Shown: positions 45,566-55,773, numbered from the stretch's first letter. The stretch is DNA of 64,000 bases from Leptolyngbya iicbica LK (GCF_004212215.1 NZ_QVFV01000002.1:1362724-1426723); one strand, 5' to 3'. Notes: generated from the letters alone by a model not told the origin. Numbers and translations are program-made.

Positions 45566-46963
45566 TCAGCCAAACATCAATAGCTGTGGCTTAAAAATCA
45601 TCACCAAGCCAAAAAACAGCATGAATAACCCGCCGCCCAGCTTCAAAATGCGGCCCTGGCTCTCGGTCAGGCGAGCAGACTGAAAGGCATAAATGAACCC
45701 CGCCAAAATCAGCAGCAGCGGCAAGACGTAAATGGCGGCGTATAGGCCCGTCCAGGCAGAATAGCAGACGATCGCGGCGCCGCCATTCACTGCGCAGTAG
45801 TTAATCAGCGTAGTCATATACACCACGGGCAAAATTGCCGTGCAGCCCAGTTCCACAATATTGACGAATACGGCTAACAGCACCGTGCCCCCCAACGCGC
45901 CGGCAAACTGCCAACGATTCTTATCGGCACTGCGCAGGTCGCGGACAATTTTGCCTGCCTTTTTGCTGATGGTGCGCTGTTGATCAGCCGATAACGACAG
46001 CGACACCCCTTCCTTAAACCAAAAGTAGTCTTTGATGTTGATCAGACCCGCGATCGTGATCGCGATCCCTAACAGCAGCAAAATCACGTTGCCATACTGC
46101 TCAATCAAGACCGATCCCAGCCCGATCATCAGCATGATAAAGAGGAAATACATCACCGCCGAGGTCAGCACAAAGGTGCCACCAATCAACACCATGTCAC
46201 GCCGCCGGTGGGTGTAGGTCAACAGCGAGAGCAAGATCACCAACACGGTAAACGCACAGGGGTTGAAGCCATCAGCGAGGGCGATCGTGCCGACAAAGAG
46301 GGGAAAGGGTAACCCTTGAGCAAAACTCCGAATCGTTGATTCTGGCGTGAACCCAATCAACGCAAATAGGCATAACAAGAGAACGGCAGCTAAGCCCCCA
46401 ATCCAATAGCGGCGCGACTGGGGCTGCTGCAGGCGATCGCGCAACGGAATGCCACTGGCCAGGTACAACACAGGCAACGCTGCAATCCACCAGAGGCGAT
46501 TGTGGGCATCAGCGGTAGCCACCGCTTGAGACAAGTTGATATCGTGCCCCACTGCGTCAGAAATCGCTATCACAATCTGGTTGCGATAGCCGATGTATCC
46601 CGAATACGCCTCGACATACTCTTTAGGGCCACTCGTGGCGTTGTAGCCAATAAAACTCAACTCACCAATGGCCGTGCGAGGCACCGCCCAAGTTTGAATG
46701 TTATGCGCCTGCAAATACTCTCGAAACTCTTCTGGCTCCTCATTCACTTCAATAATGTGAACATCCACATCATCGTTATAAGCATCGATGTCTTGCATGA
46801 GCGGCATCTGCTCACGACAGTGAGGGCAAGACTCACTGTGAAAGAAATACACGTCGACCACACCATCGCTCGCCTCGGCCCACGATGCGGCAGGTGTCAA
46901 TACCAACGACAACGCTGCCACGACCAAAATCAAAAACTGCTGCCAGTGTCTTCGTATTTGCAT
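45566..46963 (-). CDS. Thioredoxin-like domain fused to CcdA/DsbD-type membrane domain
   Basis: A 465-residue protein. A signal peptide (1-29, cleaved after ASWA) leads to an exported thioredoxin-fold domain with CPHC (Cys46, Cys49). A membrane domain from about 158 has around eight helices. It carries the DsbD-like cysteines in GFNPCAFTVLV (Cys236) and ELGCTAILP (Cys374), both in predicted helices. The layout implies transfer of reducing power across the membrane to the fused periplasmic or lumenal domain. Order is thioredoxin first, unlike DsbD, which has it last. Target may be c-type cytochrome or photosystem thiols. It stands alone on the minus strand. Confidence 0.85.
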   Translation of the reverse strand: MQIRRHWQQFLILVVAALSLVLTPAASWAEASDGVVDVYFFHSESCPHCREQMPLMQDIDAYNDDVDVHIIEVNEEPEEFREYLQAHNIQTWAVPRTAIGELSFIGYNATSGPKEYVEAYSGYIGYRNQIVIAISDAVGHDINLSQAVATADAHNRLWWIAALPVLYLASGIPLRDRLQQPQSRRYWIGGLAAVLLLCLFALIGFTPESTIRSFAQGLPFPLFVGTIALADGFNPCAFTVLVILLSLLTYTHRRRDMVLIGGTFVLTSAVMYFLFIMLMIGLGSVLIEQYGNVILLLLGIAITIAGLINIKDYFWFKEGVSLSLSADQQRTISKKAGKIVRDLRSADKNRWQFAGALGGTVLLAVFVNIVELGCTAILPVVYMTTLINYCAVNGGAAIVCYSAWTGLYAAIYVLPLLLILAGFIYAFQSARLTESQGRILKLGGGLFMLFFGLVMIFKPQLLMFG

Positions 46964-47412
46964 GGTTCAAAGCCACTTTTACCCGCTTCCAGGCTACTTT
47001 CACCGGAGAAAAACCCGATAAATTGTAGGGAATCTTTCAACTTTGGCGCTCCCAAATCACGTTCAAAGTGACCAGTCGCGGAGAGCATTGAATTTGAGCA
47101 AACGTCACCCCGCCCCCAGATGAGGACCATGACATACTCGATGCGCCTCGTCCCCCTAAATTCCTCTGCTGGCCGCGGGAGGGGGGAGGGGATGCAGAGT
47201 TCACTAATTACACTCTTGATAAAGTTACCTCCATCAACAGCCGGGGACTAACGGGAAAATTTACGGAACCTTTGCAAAGTGTGAGTGAGATCACTGACAG
47301 TGCCACGCCAAAAACTTCTTACATTACTGAGTAGTTGCGATTCAAATCGTCGGGTGCACAATTTTTCGAGCGTTTCTTTCGTCATCCCACTCAGCAGAGG
47401 ATCCCAATCACG
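46964..47412. other. 449-nt spacer without recognisable gene
   Basis: It separates two divergent genes. A G-rich stretch (GGGAGGGGGGAGGGGAT, about 47175-47192) is the only notable composition. Short frames lack family features. Confidence 0.35.
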
Positions 47413-47742
47413 ATGAGTCTTTCTCAGCCTTGTGCAGATAAAGCCCTAACCAAACCATCCGATCACATTCGCGTTTTGGGCGAAACCGGCCAAACCGTGG
47501 TGTATCTGTTTCCTGATGGACAAGCATGGGCTGATCGTGAGGCACCCGATTTCGACGCGATCAGCATCAGCCAACCGTCGTCATCCGTCGCGCCGATCTC
47601 GCCCAAAGCCGACGAGCAGTGGTTAGACCAACTCATCGCGGCGGGCAAAGTGACGTTAGCTCAAAAAGCAGTGATCCTGCATGATCGGGAGAGCACAGGG
47701 CTGGAACTCACCGAAATTTTGTCGGCTCGGGGCTGGCTTTGA
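47413..47742 (+). CDS. Small soluble protein, unknown function
   Basis: A 109-residue protein from the ATG at 47413; the frame is open to 47335, but the extension is rich in Phe and Arg and not natural. N-terminal half: HIRVLGETGQTVVYLFPDGQAWADRE, a beta-hairpin-like segment. C-terminal half: WLDQLIAAGKVTLAQKAVILHDRESTGLELTEILSARGWL, helical, resembling degradation-tag or partner-binding ends in small cyanobacterial proteins. I do not recognise a family. Confidence 0.6.
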   Translation: MSLSQPCADKALTKPSDHIRVLGETGQTVVYLFPDGQAWADREAPDFDAISISQPSSSVAPISPKADEQWLDQLIAAGKVTLAQKAVILHDRESTGLELTEILSARGWL

Positions 47743-48035
47743 AACGAATTTAAGACTGGGGCAGTCTCTTTGAAAGTTTGCCGCGATCGCCAATGATGCG
47801 GGAACGGTTGATCCCATGCGGGCGTTAACGAGGAACGGCGGAGAGCTTCCTAAGCACCTAGTATGGAGGCTTCAAGACGCACTGCCCAAGCCAGCTCAAG
47901 TCACGGCAGTCACGTTTGCGATAATGGCTAAACGCTACGGGATTGACTTTGCCCGCTATTCTGGAATAAGCCATCGGCACTAGGCTTTCTGAGTTCGTGC
48001 CGTAGATCCAGTTAGCGGTATTGTGAATCACTATC

Positions 48036-49589
48036 ATGTCTAGCCAGCGTCCCGATATTCTGTTTATAGTCTTGGACACGCAGCGAGCCGATCGCCTCTC
48101 CTGCTATGGCTATCCCCTCGATACGACGCCTAATTTAGATGCGTTTGCGGCTAATGCGACTCGGTTTGAGACGGCGATCGCGCCCGCCCAGTGGACGATT
48201 CCTTCCCATGCCTCCATGTTCACGGGCGTGTATCCCTCAGAGCATGGCATGACCCAGTCTTATTCCGTCATGCCCGACGAGTTACCCACCCTGGCCGAAC
48301 GCCTGCGAGATAGCGGCTATTTCACTGCTGGGTTTTGCAATAATCCCCTCGTCGGTGTCATCAACAACGGGCTGCGACGCGGCTTCCAGAGCTTTTTGAA
48401 CTATAGTGGCTTGCTCACGTCTCGCCCCAACCAGGCGGGCGTCTCCCCAGGGCTGGTGGGACGCTATCGTCAGTGGTTCAAACGACAAGTTTCTGGCGTG
48501 ATGACCAAGCTGCAAGATGCGTTTGCCCGCTCTGACTGGTTATTAGCGCTGTCCTTTACGCCGATTATGGTGCCCCTGTGGCAAACGGCTCTCAGCTTTA
48601 AAGGCAACACGGCCAAGTCGCTGGAAGATACGGCGCGGCTCTTGTGCGATCGCGTTGGCACCGAACCAGACCAGCCCATCTTCGCCTTTGTGAACCTCAT
48701 GGGCACTCATATGCCCTACCATCCACCGCGCCAATATATTGAGACATATGCGCCCCATGTGTTGCGAGATCGCGATGCTCGCAGCTTTCTCCAACGGTTC
48801 AACAATGACGTATATGGCTGGCTGGCCCCACTAACGGGCGCCCTAAACGATGACCAAAAAAAGACTCTCGATGGCATGTACGATGCCGAAGTCGCGTACC
48901 AGGATGCGTTGCTCGGCGACTTCTTTGCCAAACTTGAGCAAGCCAGACGCCTGGAGCATACGCTGGTGGTCATCTGTGCCGACCACGGCGAACACCTGGG
49001 CGAAAAGCAGCTCATGGGCCATAGCCTCTCGATTTATAACGAACTGGTGCGGGTGCCGCTGATTATTCGTCAGCCGGGACAAGACGAAACCCAGGCCACC
49101 GTGGTGCCAGAAGTCGTCTCCACCCGCCGCTTGTTTCAAACCGTGCTGGATGCGGCAGAGCTCGCCAACAATCACGAACAGCCGCTGACCTTGTTACCCC
49201 AACCGCAGGCTGATCCCGAGACGGATTTTGTTTTTGCGGAGGCCATTCCCCCGCAGAATGTCGTCAACCTGATGCAAAAGCGACAGCCTGATCTGGTGCG
49301 CGATCGCGCCTGCGACCAGCCCCGCCGCGCCGTGTGGATGGGCACCCACAAGCTAATCGAAATCGGCGACCGCGAGATCGAACTCTACGACGTGCAGGAA
49401 GATCCGCAAGAAACGCTCAATATCAGTGCCATTCTGCCGGAAAATGTGGAAGCTCTTCAGGAATGTCTGCAATCTTTTGCGGGCGAAATGGACGGCTACG
49501 GCACGTTAGTGACGGCTCGCCGCGCTCCGGGGTATGACGATCCCGATGTGCAACGCCGCTTGCAAGATTTAGGCTATCTAGAAGATTAG
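48036..49589 (+). CDS. Sulfatase-fold hydrolase
   Basis: A 517-residue protein of the alkaline phosphatase superfamily. The metal site opens with DILFIVLDTQRADRLSCYGYPLDTTPNLD. At the formylglycine position the sequence is WTIPSHASMFTG, with Thr in place of the usual Cys or Ser of CxPxR and no matching Arg. The second metal motif is ICADHGEHLGEKQLMGH. It has no signal peptide. The altered nucleophile suggests phosphoesterase or phosphotransfer activity rather than sulfatase activity. The frame overlaps a short opposite-strand frame at its start, which I reject. Confidence 0.82.
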   Translation: MSSQRPDILFIVLDTQRADRLSCYGYPLDTTPNLDAFAANATRFETAIAPAQWTIPSHASMFTGVYPSEHGMTQSYSVMPDELPTLAERLRDSGYFTAGFCNNPLVGVINNGLRRGFQSFLNYSGLLTSRPNQAGVSPGLVGRYRQWFKRQVSGVMTKLQDAFARSDWLLALSFTPIMVPLWQTALSFKGNTAKSLEDTARLLCDRVGTEPDQPIFAFVNLMGTHMPYHPPRQYIETYAPHVLRDRDARSFLQRFNNDVYGWLAPLTGALNDDQKKTLDGMYDAEVAYQDALLGDFFAKLEQARRLEHTLVVICADHGEHLGEKQLMGHSLSIYNELVRVPLIIRQPGQDETQATVVPEVVSTRRLFQTVLDAAELANNHEQPLTLLPQPQADPETDFVFAEAIPPQNVVNLMQKRQPDLVRDRACDQPRRAVWMGTHKLIEIGDREIELYDVQEDPQETLNISAILPENVEALQECLQSFAGEMDGYGTLVTARRAPGYDDPDVQRRLQDLGYLED

Positions 49590-49701
49590 GGCGATCGCTC
49601 CCGCTGGTTGCGCGATCGCGAGGGCGATGCGTTCTCCCATCCTGTTTCGGAACTTGCCGGGATGAAGTATTCTCGCCAAAATGTCTCGGGACGTGTCCGG
49701 A

Positions 49702-49769
49702 CGAGGCATTCCCGATGCCAAGCGACAGGAAAAGTCAGGTAGGCAATTCCGAGAATGCCTCGCCCCTAC
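49702..49769. repeat. Imperfect palindrome with GAGAATGCCTCGCCCCTAC arm
   Basis: CGAGGCATTC (49702-49711) pairs with the core of GAGAATGCCTCGCCCCTAC (49751-49769). The latter is identical to the right arm of the repeat at 40733-40806. It lies between the sulfatase-fold gene and lgt. Confidence 0.7.
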
Positions 49770-49817
49770 GGGGTTATCCCCCACCCTGTTTCCCTGCCCC
49801 CAACCACCCTGTTACCC

Positions 49818-50663
49818 ATGTATCCTCCCGTTGATCCCATCATTTTTGAAATCGGCCCCTTTGCCTTGCGGTGGTACGGCCTGCTGATGCTAGCGGCGAT
49901 TCTCACGGCGGCGCAGATTGCTAGTCACGAGGTCGCCCGCAAAGGCGAAAATCCGGACAATCTTTGGGACATGCTCTTTTGGGTTTTGATTCCAGGGTTC
50001 ATCGGAGCACGGCTCTATTACGTGTTTATCCAGTCGCCTCGGGGCGATGCGGGACTCGGTTATTACCTGCAAAATCCGGGCGAAATTCTGAAAGTTTGGG
50101 GTGGCGGCATCCATATCTTTGGGGGGTTCATTTTTGGCACGATCGCCCTGTGGCTATTTGCCCGCATTCGTAAACTCGACCCGCTCCCCTATCTCGATGC
50201 CATTTGTTTGGGGCTGCCACTGGCACAGGCGATCGGGCGCTGGGGCAATTTCATTAATCAGGAGTTGTATGGGCCACCCACGACGCTGCCCTGGGGACTG
50301 CGGATCGATCGCGCGCATCGCATTCCGCCCTACAACGACCTCAGCACTTATCCCGACAGCACGCGGTTTCATCCCCTTTTTCTCTACGAGTCACTGTGGA
50401 ACTTTATCGGGTTTGGGATCATCTTTTGGCTGTCGCGACGATTTGACAAACAGCTAAAAGACGGCGACATCGCCTTGATGTACTTGATTTGGTATCCCCT
50501 CGGGCGGTTCTTCATCGAGTTTCTGCGTACCGATTCCTGGTTCTTTCCGGGCACACCGTTCAACGTGGTGCATATTTTGACCGCGATCGCTGTTCTGGCC
50601 GGGACGGCTGGTTTATATTGGCGACATCGTGGCACCTCTAGCCCACAAACTCCGCTGAGTTAG
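49818..50663 (+). CDS. lgt: Prolipoprotein diacylglyceryl transferase
   Basis: A 281-residue integral membrane enzyme that transfers diacylglycerol from phosphatidylglycerol to the lipobox cysteine of prolipoproteins. The start at 49818 (MYPPVDPIIFEIGPFALRWYG) matches the family; the longer frame from 49755 does not. The signature GRWGNFINQELYGPPT includes the essential Arg and Asn, and the HPLFLYESLWN segment follows. About seven membrane helices. It serves lipoproteins such as the CyanoP and methyltransferase proteins at 9.8-11.3 kb. Confidence 0.95.
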   Translation: MYPPVDPIIFEIGPFALRWYGLLMLAAILTAAQIASHEVARKGENPDNLWDMLFWVLIPGFIGARLYYVFIQSPRGDAGLGYYLQNPGEILKVWGGGIHIFGGFIFGTIALWLFARIRKLDPLPYLDAICLGLPLAQAIGRWGNFINQELYGPPTTLPWGLRIDRAHRIPPYNDLSTYPDSTRFHPLFLYESLWNFIGFGIIFWLSRRFDKQLKDGDIALMYLIWYPLGRFFIEFLRTDSWFFPGTPFNVVHILTAIAVLAGTAGLYWRHRGTSSPQTPLS

Positions 50664-50750
50664 GGCAGTGCGCGCATCCTGGCTACGCATCAGCTACCGT
50701 CATATCCGGGCAAAATCGCCACGCTAGACACAGGGTTGGGCTAGCACATT

Positions 50751-51464
50751 ATGTCTCGTCTTCCCGAATTCCCCACGCCCAATAGCGATGCCCATCATCA
50801 CCGGGAGAGCTCACCGCGCCGTCGTTGGTGGCGTTTTGGTGTCATTGCTTGGGTCGGGTTGGCAGCAGTGGGTTGGCTCGGTTATCTCGCCTTTTTTGGC
50901 GGCTTGCCCGGCAACTATTGGCTGGCGCAGGTTTACAGCATTTCCCTGTTTCCTTTGGCCGCCGTTGTCCTGACGACGGTATTGACCGCACCTATGTTTG
51001 GCTTAGCCTTCGGATTGTTGGCGATCGGCAGCATTCACACGCCATGGAGACGACGAACTCGCCAAGGGGCCAAAAAACTGCTCCTGTTGTTATTAATTGA
51101 GGCGATGGCGATCGCCGCCTTACTCCCCAGTGGCATTTTGGTGACAACGCTGTCAGATCGCTTGGTGATCCTCCCTTGGCACACCACATACCGAGCGATC
51201 TATGTCTCGCCGCTTGACGATAATTATGGCGACTTGATGTTGGTGAAATGTGGTTGGTTCGGGTTTTGTCGCCAGGTCTACCGCAGCTATACCGATGTGG
51301 GCAGCGCAGACGAGGCATATCTGCAATTTGATGCTGAGGCGAACCAGATCAAGCTGCATTTAGAAGGCAGCTGGGTATATGTGCGATCGCCCGGAGCCCC
51401 CGCCTGTCAGGAAGGCCTGCACTCAGATCATGCCGACCACGAATGTGATGCTGACCTCAACTAA
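50751..51464 (+). CDS. Multi-pass membrane protein, unknown function
   Basis: A 237-residue protein. Three or four membrane helices lie between about residues 22 and 145 (WWRFGVIAWVGLAAVGWLGYLAFFGG; LFPLAAVVLTTVLTAPMFGLAFGLLAIGSI; LLLLLLIEAMAIAALLPSGILVTTL). The last ~90 residues form a soluble, probably extracytoplasmic domain with four Cys (VKCGWFGFCRQVY; CQEG, DHECD). The ending, with CQEGLHSDHADHECDADLN, is His/Asp/Cys-rich and could bind metal. It lies 87 nt behind lgt. No family recognised. Confidence 0.65.
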   Translation: MSRLPEFPTPNSDAHHHRESSPRRRWWRFGVIAWVGLAAVGWLGYLAFFGGLPGNYWLAQVYSISLFPLAAVVLTTVLTAPMFGLAFGLLAIGSIHTPWRRRTRQGAKKLLLLLLIEAMAIAALLPSGILVTTLSDRLVILPWHTTYRAIYVSPLDDNYGDLMLVKCGWFGFCRQVYRSYTDVGSADEAYLQFDAEANQIKLHLEGSWVYVRSPGAPACQEGLHSDHADHECDADLN

Positions 51465-52102
51465 CGCCTGAGGCTTGCCTAAAATCTCGAATTTTGTCAA
51501 ACGGTAACCACCATGCATCCCTGAACAAACATCCCAATTTAGGCGTTAACTTGTCCACAATCACTCAGGACTCAATCGATGGCAATGAGACACCAAAGGC
51601 TACCAGGCCCAAGTTAGAAAGCAACTGGCAATACTACCAGCAAACCAGCAATCAGAAGCATCTCATCAACATGGAGACAACAAGCGCCAACGGTAGCGTT
51701 CAAAACCACCAATTATCAACCCTGCAGGATAAAACTGTTGTCAGCTCTAACAGCCTGAACCCAATCAAGAATTGTTTATAGTTTTTGTTTTTTCACCACA
51801 TAGCGACCTAGCAAAAATACTGATAAAGCTTCACTTTGCAGCATCGATCAAAGTCCGGCATAGCGATGACATGCGACCTAGAAAATCAGCCGACCTAGAA
51901 AATGATTAGCACAATCTTTTAGCAGCATCCGGGCTGCATGGGTCGCTTCTCGTATAAATTTATATGCTAGCGATACCGAGGCTTCTAGCCAGGGCACACT
52001 CTATCCAACACATCATCGGGACTAAATTGTTTGGCGGAGCACCCAGCATTTAGTGACTAGCAAGAAACTGAAATAAATTCTCTATGTTAGGAGACTGAAT
52101 AT
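51465..52102. other. 638-nt A+T-rich spacer with CGACCTAG repeats
   Basis: CGACCTAG followed by an A-run occurs at 51804, 51874 and 51891. A 95-codon TTG-initiated frame (51494-51781) is Asn/Gln/Ser rich and unconvincing. No RNA gene is recognised. Confidence 0.45.
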
Positions 52103-52588
52103 ATGGCCGCAGGCTCACCCAATCAGGCCTTTGAAAGATTCCTCAATTCACTGCCGCCGGATGTTGTCGCCTCTTTTAACTCTCATCAGCTGCAAGCTAT
52201 GAGTCTGGCGATGCAACCCCAACCACGTAAGCACTCAGTCGATTTTCGCATCACGCTTCCAGTTTTGTGGAAAAAGTTCTACCTAGTTCTCCTCATCGGT
52301 GCCGAGCGTAGAACCGCAGAAAGACGCAGGGTTGAACGTCAACAGCATCCTATCTGGACACTGGGGAATGTCTCCCTAATCATGATCCTCATTGGGTTAG
52401 GGCTGTTAGCTGCGCTAGGAATATCGCAGCTCAGAGGAGCCTCATCAGTGCTGCTCCAGCCCGAAGAAATCAGACAGACAAGTCCTGTGGTGATTCCTTT
52501 TGTTGATAATGAAACAGATTGCGTGAACAGTGGCAGGAGTTGGGAAAACGATGAATGTATTGACTACATTCACGATCGCCGATTTTAA
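52103..52588 (+). CDS. Single-pass membrane protein, unknown function
   Basis: A 161-residue protein with an AGGAGA ribosome site just upstream. The first ~60 residues resemble a short helical domain (NQAFERFLNSLPPDVVASFNSHQLQAMSLAM). A basic stretch (RRTAERRRVERQQ) precedes one membrane helix at about 93-113. The C-terminal ~45 residues, probably extracytoplasmic, hold two cysteines (TDCVNSGRSWENDECIDY) that could form a disulfide. Its ending faces that of the nitrate-reductase-associated gene 26 nt away. Not recognised. Confidence 0.65.
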   Translation: MAAGSPNQAFERFLNSLPPDVVASFNSHQLQAMSLAMQPQPRKHSVDFRITLPVLWKKFYLVLLIGAERRTAERRRVERQQHPIWTLGNVSLIMILIGLGLLAALGISQLRGASSVLLQPEEIRQTSPVVIPFVDNETDCVNSGRSWENDECIDYIHDRRF

Positions 52589-52614
52589 TCCGTGATAATT
52601 CTACAACCACTAAG

Positions 52615-53106
52615 TCAAGACTCATTTTTTGTATGAGTGGGGGACTTGAGTTGGAACTCATACAGTGCTGATAAGAAGTTGCGATTTTCATGCCCCGGAC
52701 GACTCAGTTTGCATAGGGCAAACCGTGCCAGTGGAGGCAGTGCTGCCCATTGTTGAGGGGTGATTTCACAATCAAAATGGGCGGCTTGGGCTTGCACATC
52801 AGTCGGCACTTGATCTGCCTGTAACCAAGGCGGTTGAGGATCAATGGGTAAATCTTTGGCGGGGGTCTCGGTGTATTGCAAGACAGTGGCTTGCACGATG
52901 TCGCGATAATTGGCAATTTCGGTTGAGGTTTCGCAGGGCTGCGTCACCAAGCGCGCGCGATCGCTCTGGCTAAACTTATGCCAGTGTTCTAGTTTCAATT
53001 TGACGCCGCAAGTATCGAGCTTATATCGCACCTGCATGGGAATACAGCGGAGCGATTCAACGAAGTCGGCTTCAAATTCAAAGAACATCAATTCAGAAGT
53101 GGACAT
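52615..53106 (-). CDS. Nitrate-reductase-associated protein (Nitr_red_assoc)
   Basis: A 163-residue soluble protein from the ATG at 53106. The sequence FFEFEADFVESLRCIPMQVRYKLDTCGVKLKLEHWHKFSQSDRARL and the C-terminal ITPQQWAALPPLARFALCKLSRPGHENRNF match the family found beside nitrate assimilation genes in cyanobacteria and algae. Function is not established; assembly or regulation of nitrate reductase is inferred from linkage. It follows narB on the same strand after a 215-nt spacer with a palindromic repeat, so it may or may not be in the operon. Confidence 0.85.
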   Translation of the reverse strand: MSTSELMFFEFEADFVESLRCIPMQVRYKLDTCGVKLKLEHWHKFSQSDRARLVTQPCETSTEIANYRDIVQATVLQYTETPAKDLPIDPQPPWLQADQVPTDVQAQAAHFDCEITPQQWAALPPLARFALCKLSRPGHENRNFLSALYEFQLKSPTHTKNES

Positions 53107-53228
53107 AACAGTAATCACGGTACGCAAATTCAGTGGGTTTACGTTGGAGATCGGGTGGCAGAGTGACAATTCATCCTGCGATCGCGCCACTCACAACCTG
53201 GCCACAGGGAACAAGCTGCAAGGGGCAA

Positions 53229-53289
53229 GGGGACGGTTCCCTGTTGATGCTACCGATGCCATCAGGCGCGAGCCAAGGGCACCGTCCCC
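53229..53289. repeat. 14-bp inverted repeat, GGGGACGGTTCCCT type
   Basis: GGGGACGGTTCCCT (53229-53242) pairs with AGGGCACCGTCCCC (53276-53289), 13 of 14 positions. It is related to the palindrome at 37738-37804 and lies between narB and the associated gene. Confidence 0.7.
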
Positions 53290-53321
53290 TGAGAGCGGTT
53301 GGTTTTCTCTCCGCCCCAGCC

Positions 53322-55544
53322 TCAATGCTGGAGGACAGCGTCTCGGACGGCTAACTCTAGCGACTCGCTCACCTGTTGATGGGTGCGATCGCCCATCAGC
53401 ATTTCCTCTGTAATCGGCACAACCGTGACGGCGCTGGCTTTCAGCTCGGGTTGCAGGGAAATCGGGCACACCGCTGAGTGGGTGAGGGCATTGCATTCAG
53501 CCGCATCGGCCCAGAGCGCTCCCCAGTGCATGGGAATAAAGAGTACACCCCGACGAATATATTGGGTCACTACGACTTTTAGGCGAGCCTGCCCTCGGCG
53601 CGATCGCACCTCGACCCAATCCCCCGATTGCAATTTGAGATGCTGGGCGTCAATGGGATGCATTTCCAGCAGCGGCTCTGGGTGCATTTTACGGATTTTG
53701 TCGATGCGACCAGTGCGGCTCTGGGTATGCCAATGACCGTACAGTCGCCCGTTCGTGAGTACAAAAGGAAACTCAGGATCAGGCGGCTCCGTCAATCCCT
53801 GCTCATGGAAGGTGGCGAACTGGGCGCGGCCATTGGGGGTGGGAAAACGGAAATCAGTGTAGAGACGTTTGTCGTGTTTGGTCGACGCGGTGTCTGGAGT
53901 TTCCACTTGCGGACACGGCCATTGAATGGGTCCCTCGTCAGCGAGTCGCTGGTGGCTCAGCCCGGTCATGTCGCACACGCGCCCAGCGGTGAGTTGCACA
54001 AATTCGGCATAGACTTCCGCTGACGTTTGGCACGCGAATTGCTTGGCAAACCCCAACCGCCGTCCCACTTCAGCAAAAATTTCCCAATCGGCGCGGGCCT
54101 CACCGGGGCGATCGCGAAAGGCTGGGCAATAGGTCACCGTGCGTTCTGAATTTGTCATAATGCCGCTCTTTTCGCCCCATTGGGCCGCAGGCAACAGCAC
54201 ATGGGCGTACTCGGCTGTTTCCGTCGGATAGTAAGCGTCTTGCAAAATGGTGAAGGGCGATCGCCGCAACGCCGCTTTGGTGCGCTCAATATCCGGCATA
54301 CTGACGGCGGGATTCGTCGCCGCCACCCAAAACACCCCCACTGCACCTTGTTCCAGACCCACCATCATGTCCCAAGCCGCCAGTCCCGGCGTCGGCGAAA
54401 TACTGCCGGGGGGCAGTTCCCAGGCTGTTTCCACGGCTTGACGGTGTTCGGGATTTTTGACCAGACGATACCCCGGCAAAATGTGGGCCAGACCACCAGC
54501 TTCGCGCCCGCCCATGGCATTGGGTTGCCCCGTGAGGGAAAATGGCCCCGCGCCCGGTCGCCCAATTTGTCCCGACATCAAATGCAGGTTGATGAGCGTT
54601 CGCGCTTTGGCGGTGCCTTCGGCAGACTGGTTAATGCCCATCGACCATAGCGACAACACACTTTTGGAGCGCCCCCACCAGCGTGCCGCTTGCTCCAGCT
54701 CGGCCACGGTGATGCCGCAAACCTCTGCCACCTTTTCGGGGGGATAGTGATCCACCACGGCGGCATAGGGGGTAAAGCCCTGGGTCGCCTCTTCAATAAA
54801 GAGCGGGTCAATCCAACCTTTGCGCAGCAGAATGTGGGCAATGCCGTTCATCAAGGTAATGTCGGTGCTCGGACGAATCGCCAGGTGCAGGTCAGCATCT
54901 TTCGCCGTTTCCGTGCGGCGTGGATCGACCACAATGAGCTTGACTTTGCCCTTTTTCTTGCGGTGATATTTGCGCAAGCGATTGAACACGATGGGGTGGC
55001 ATTCGGCGGTGTTGGTGCCGATCAAAAAGGCGCAGTCGGTCTGCTCTAAATCGTCGTAGCAGGTGGGTGGCCCGTCAGAGCCAAAGCTTTGAATGTACGC
55101 GGCGACGGCGGAAGACATGCACAGCCGCGAGTTAGCGTCGAAATTGTTGGTGCCGAGGCAGCCTTTCAGTAACTTCTGCGCGGTGTAATAATCTTCGGTC
55201 TGGAGTTGACCAGAACCGTACATACACACGGCTTCTGGCCCTTGGGTATCCACCACATGACGAATGCGGTGGGCGATCGCATCCAGTGCCTCATCCCAAC
55301 TCACCCGCCGAAATGGTTCGTCCAGCGAGTCCCGCACCATCGGGTACAGTAAGCGGTTTTTGTGAATCGCATCGGCGATCGTCGCGCCTTTGACACACAC
55401 CATCCCCTGGCTAGAAGGATGGGCGCGATCGCCCTTCACCAAATAGTTTTCGGTTGCTGCATCAGGCTTGCTCACCGGGGCCACTTCTAGGCCACAACCG
55501 ACACCACAGTAGGGACAAAGGGTTTTTGTAGAAGTCATGATCAC
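53322..55544 (-). CDS. narB: Ferredoxin-dependent assimilatory nitrate reductase
   Basis: A 740-residue molybdoenzyme that reduces nitrate to nitrite with ferredoxin electrons. The 4Fe-4S site is near the N-terminus ([13 protein letters not shown], then GMVCVKGAT). Mo-bis-MGD regions follow: [50 protein letters not shown], and the C-terminal molydopterin_binding domain with [16 protein letters not shown]. There is no extra FMN or NADH domain, as expected for NarB. It lies 229 nt behind nrtP on the same strand. Starts at 55544 or two codons later are possible. Confidence 0.95.
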   Translation of the reverse strand: MIMTSTKTLCPYCGVGCGLEVAPVSKPDAATENYLVKGDRAHPSSQGMVCVKGATIADAIHKNRLLYPMVRDSLDEPFRRVSWDEALDAIAHRIRHVVDTQGPEAVCMYGSGQLQTEDYYTAQKLLKGCLGTNNFDANSRLCMSSAVAAYIQSFGSDGPPTCYDDLEQTDCAFLIGTNTAECHPIVFNRLRKYHRKKKGKVKLIVVDPRRTETAKDADLHLAIRPSTDITLMNGIAHILLRKGWIDPLFIEEATQGFTPYAAVVDHYPPEKVAEVCGITVAELEQAARWWGRSKSVLSLWSMGINQSAEGTAKARTLINLHLMSGQIGRPGAGPFSLTGQPNAMGGREAGGLAHILPGYRLVKNPEHRQAVETAWELPPGSISPTPGLAAWDMMVGLEQGAVGVFWVAATNPAVSMPDIERTKAALRRSPFTILQDAYYPTETAEYAHVLLPAAQWGEKSGIMTNSERTVTYCPAFRDRPGEARADWEIFAEVGRRLGFAKQFACQTSAEVYAEFVQLTAGRVCDMTGLSHQRLADEGPIQWPCPQVETPDTASTKHDKRLYTDFRFPTPNGRAQFATFHEQGLTEPPDPEFPFVLTNGRLYGHWHTQSRTGRIDKIRKMHPEPLLEMHPIDAQHLKLQSGDWVEVRSRRGQARLKVVVTQYIRRGVLFIPMHWGALWADAAECNALTHSAVCPISLQPELKASAVTVVPITEEMLMGDRTHQQVSESLELAVRDAVLQH

Positions 55545-55773
55545 TGTCTATCTAAAACTAAGACTGTCAAAGGTTGGGACCCTGGCACCAGAAAATTGGC
55601 CATGGTGTTGCTGAGGATTGGCGAAATATTGACGGCTGAAAGATTACAGACGCCCCCCGAATTTGAGAAAAGCCGGGAGAACGACCTCATCTGGCTGGAT
55701 GAAGGGGCTCCCCCGGCTACTGTCTGACGGTGAGAAGGAAGCTCAGTTGTGCCTCCTCAACCTGGACTCGCAA

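Noticed and set aside
47858..48079. 73-codon minus-strand frame before the sulfatase-fold gene
   Set aside because: It overlaps the start of a clear gene and has no family features.
51494..51781. 95-codon TTG-initiated frame
   Set aside because: Rich in Asn, Gln, Ser and Thr, with no ribosome site or recognisable family.
53115..53130. Possible NtcA site before the nitrate-reductase-associated gene
   Set aside because: The half-sites GTA and TAC are separated by seven bases, not eight.
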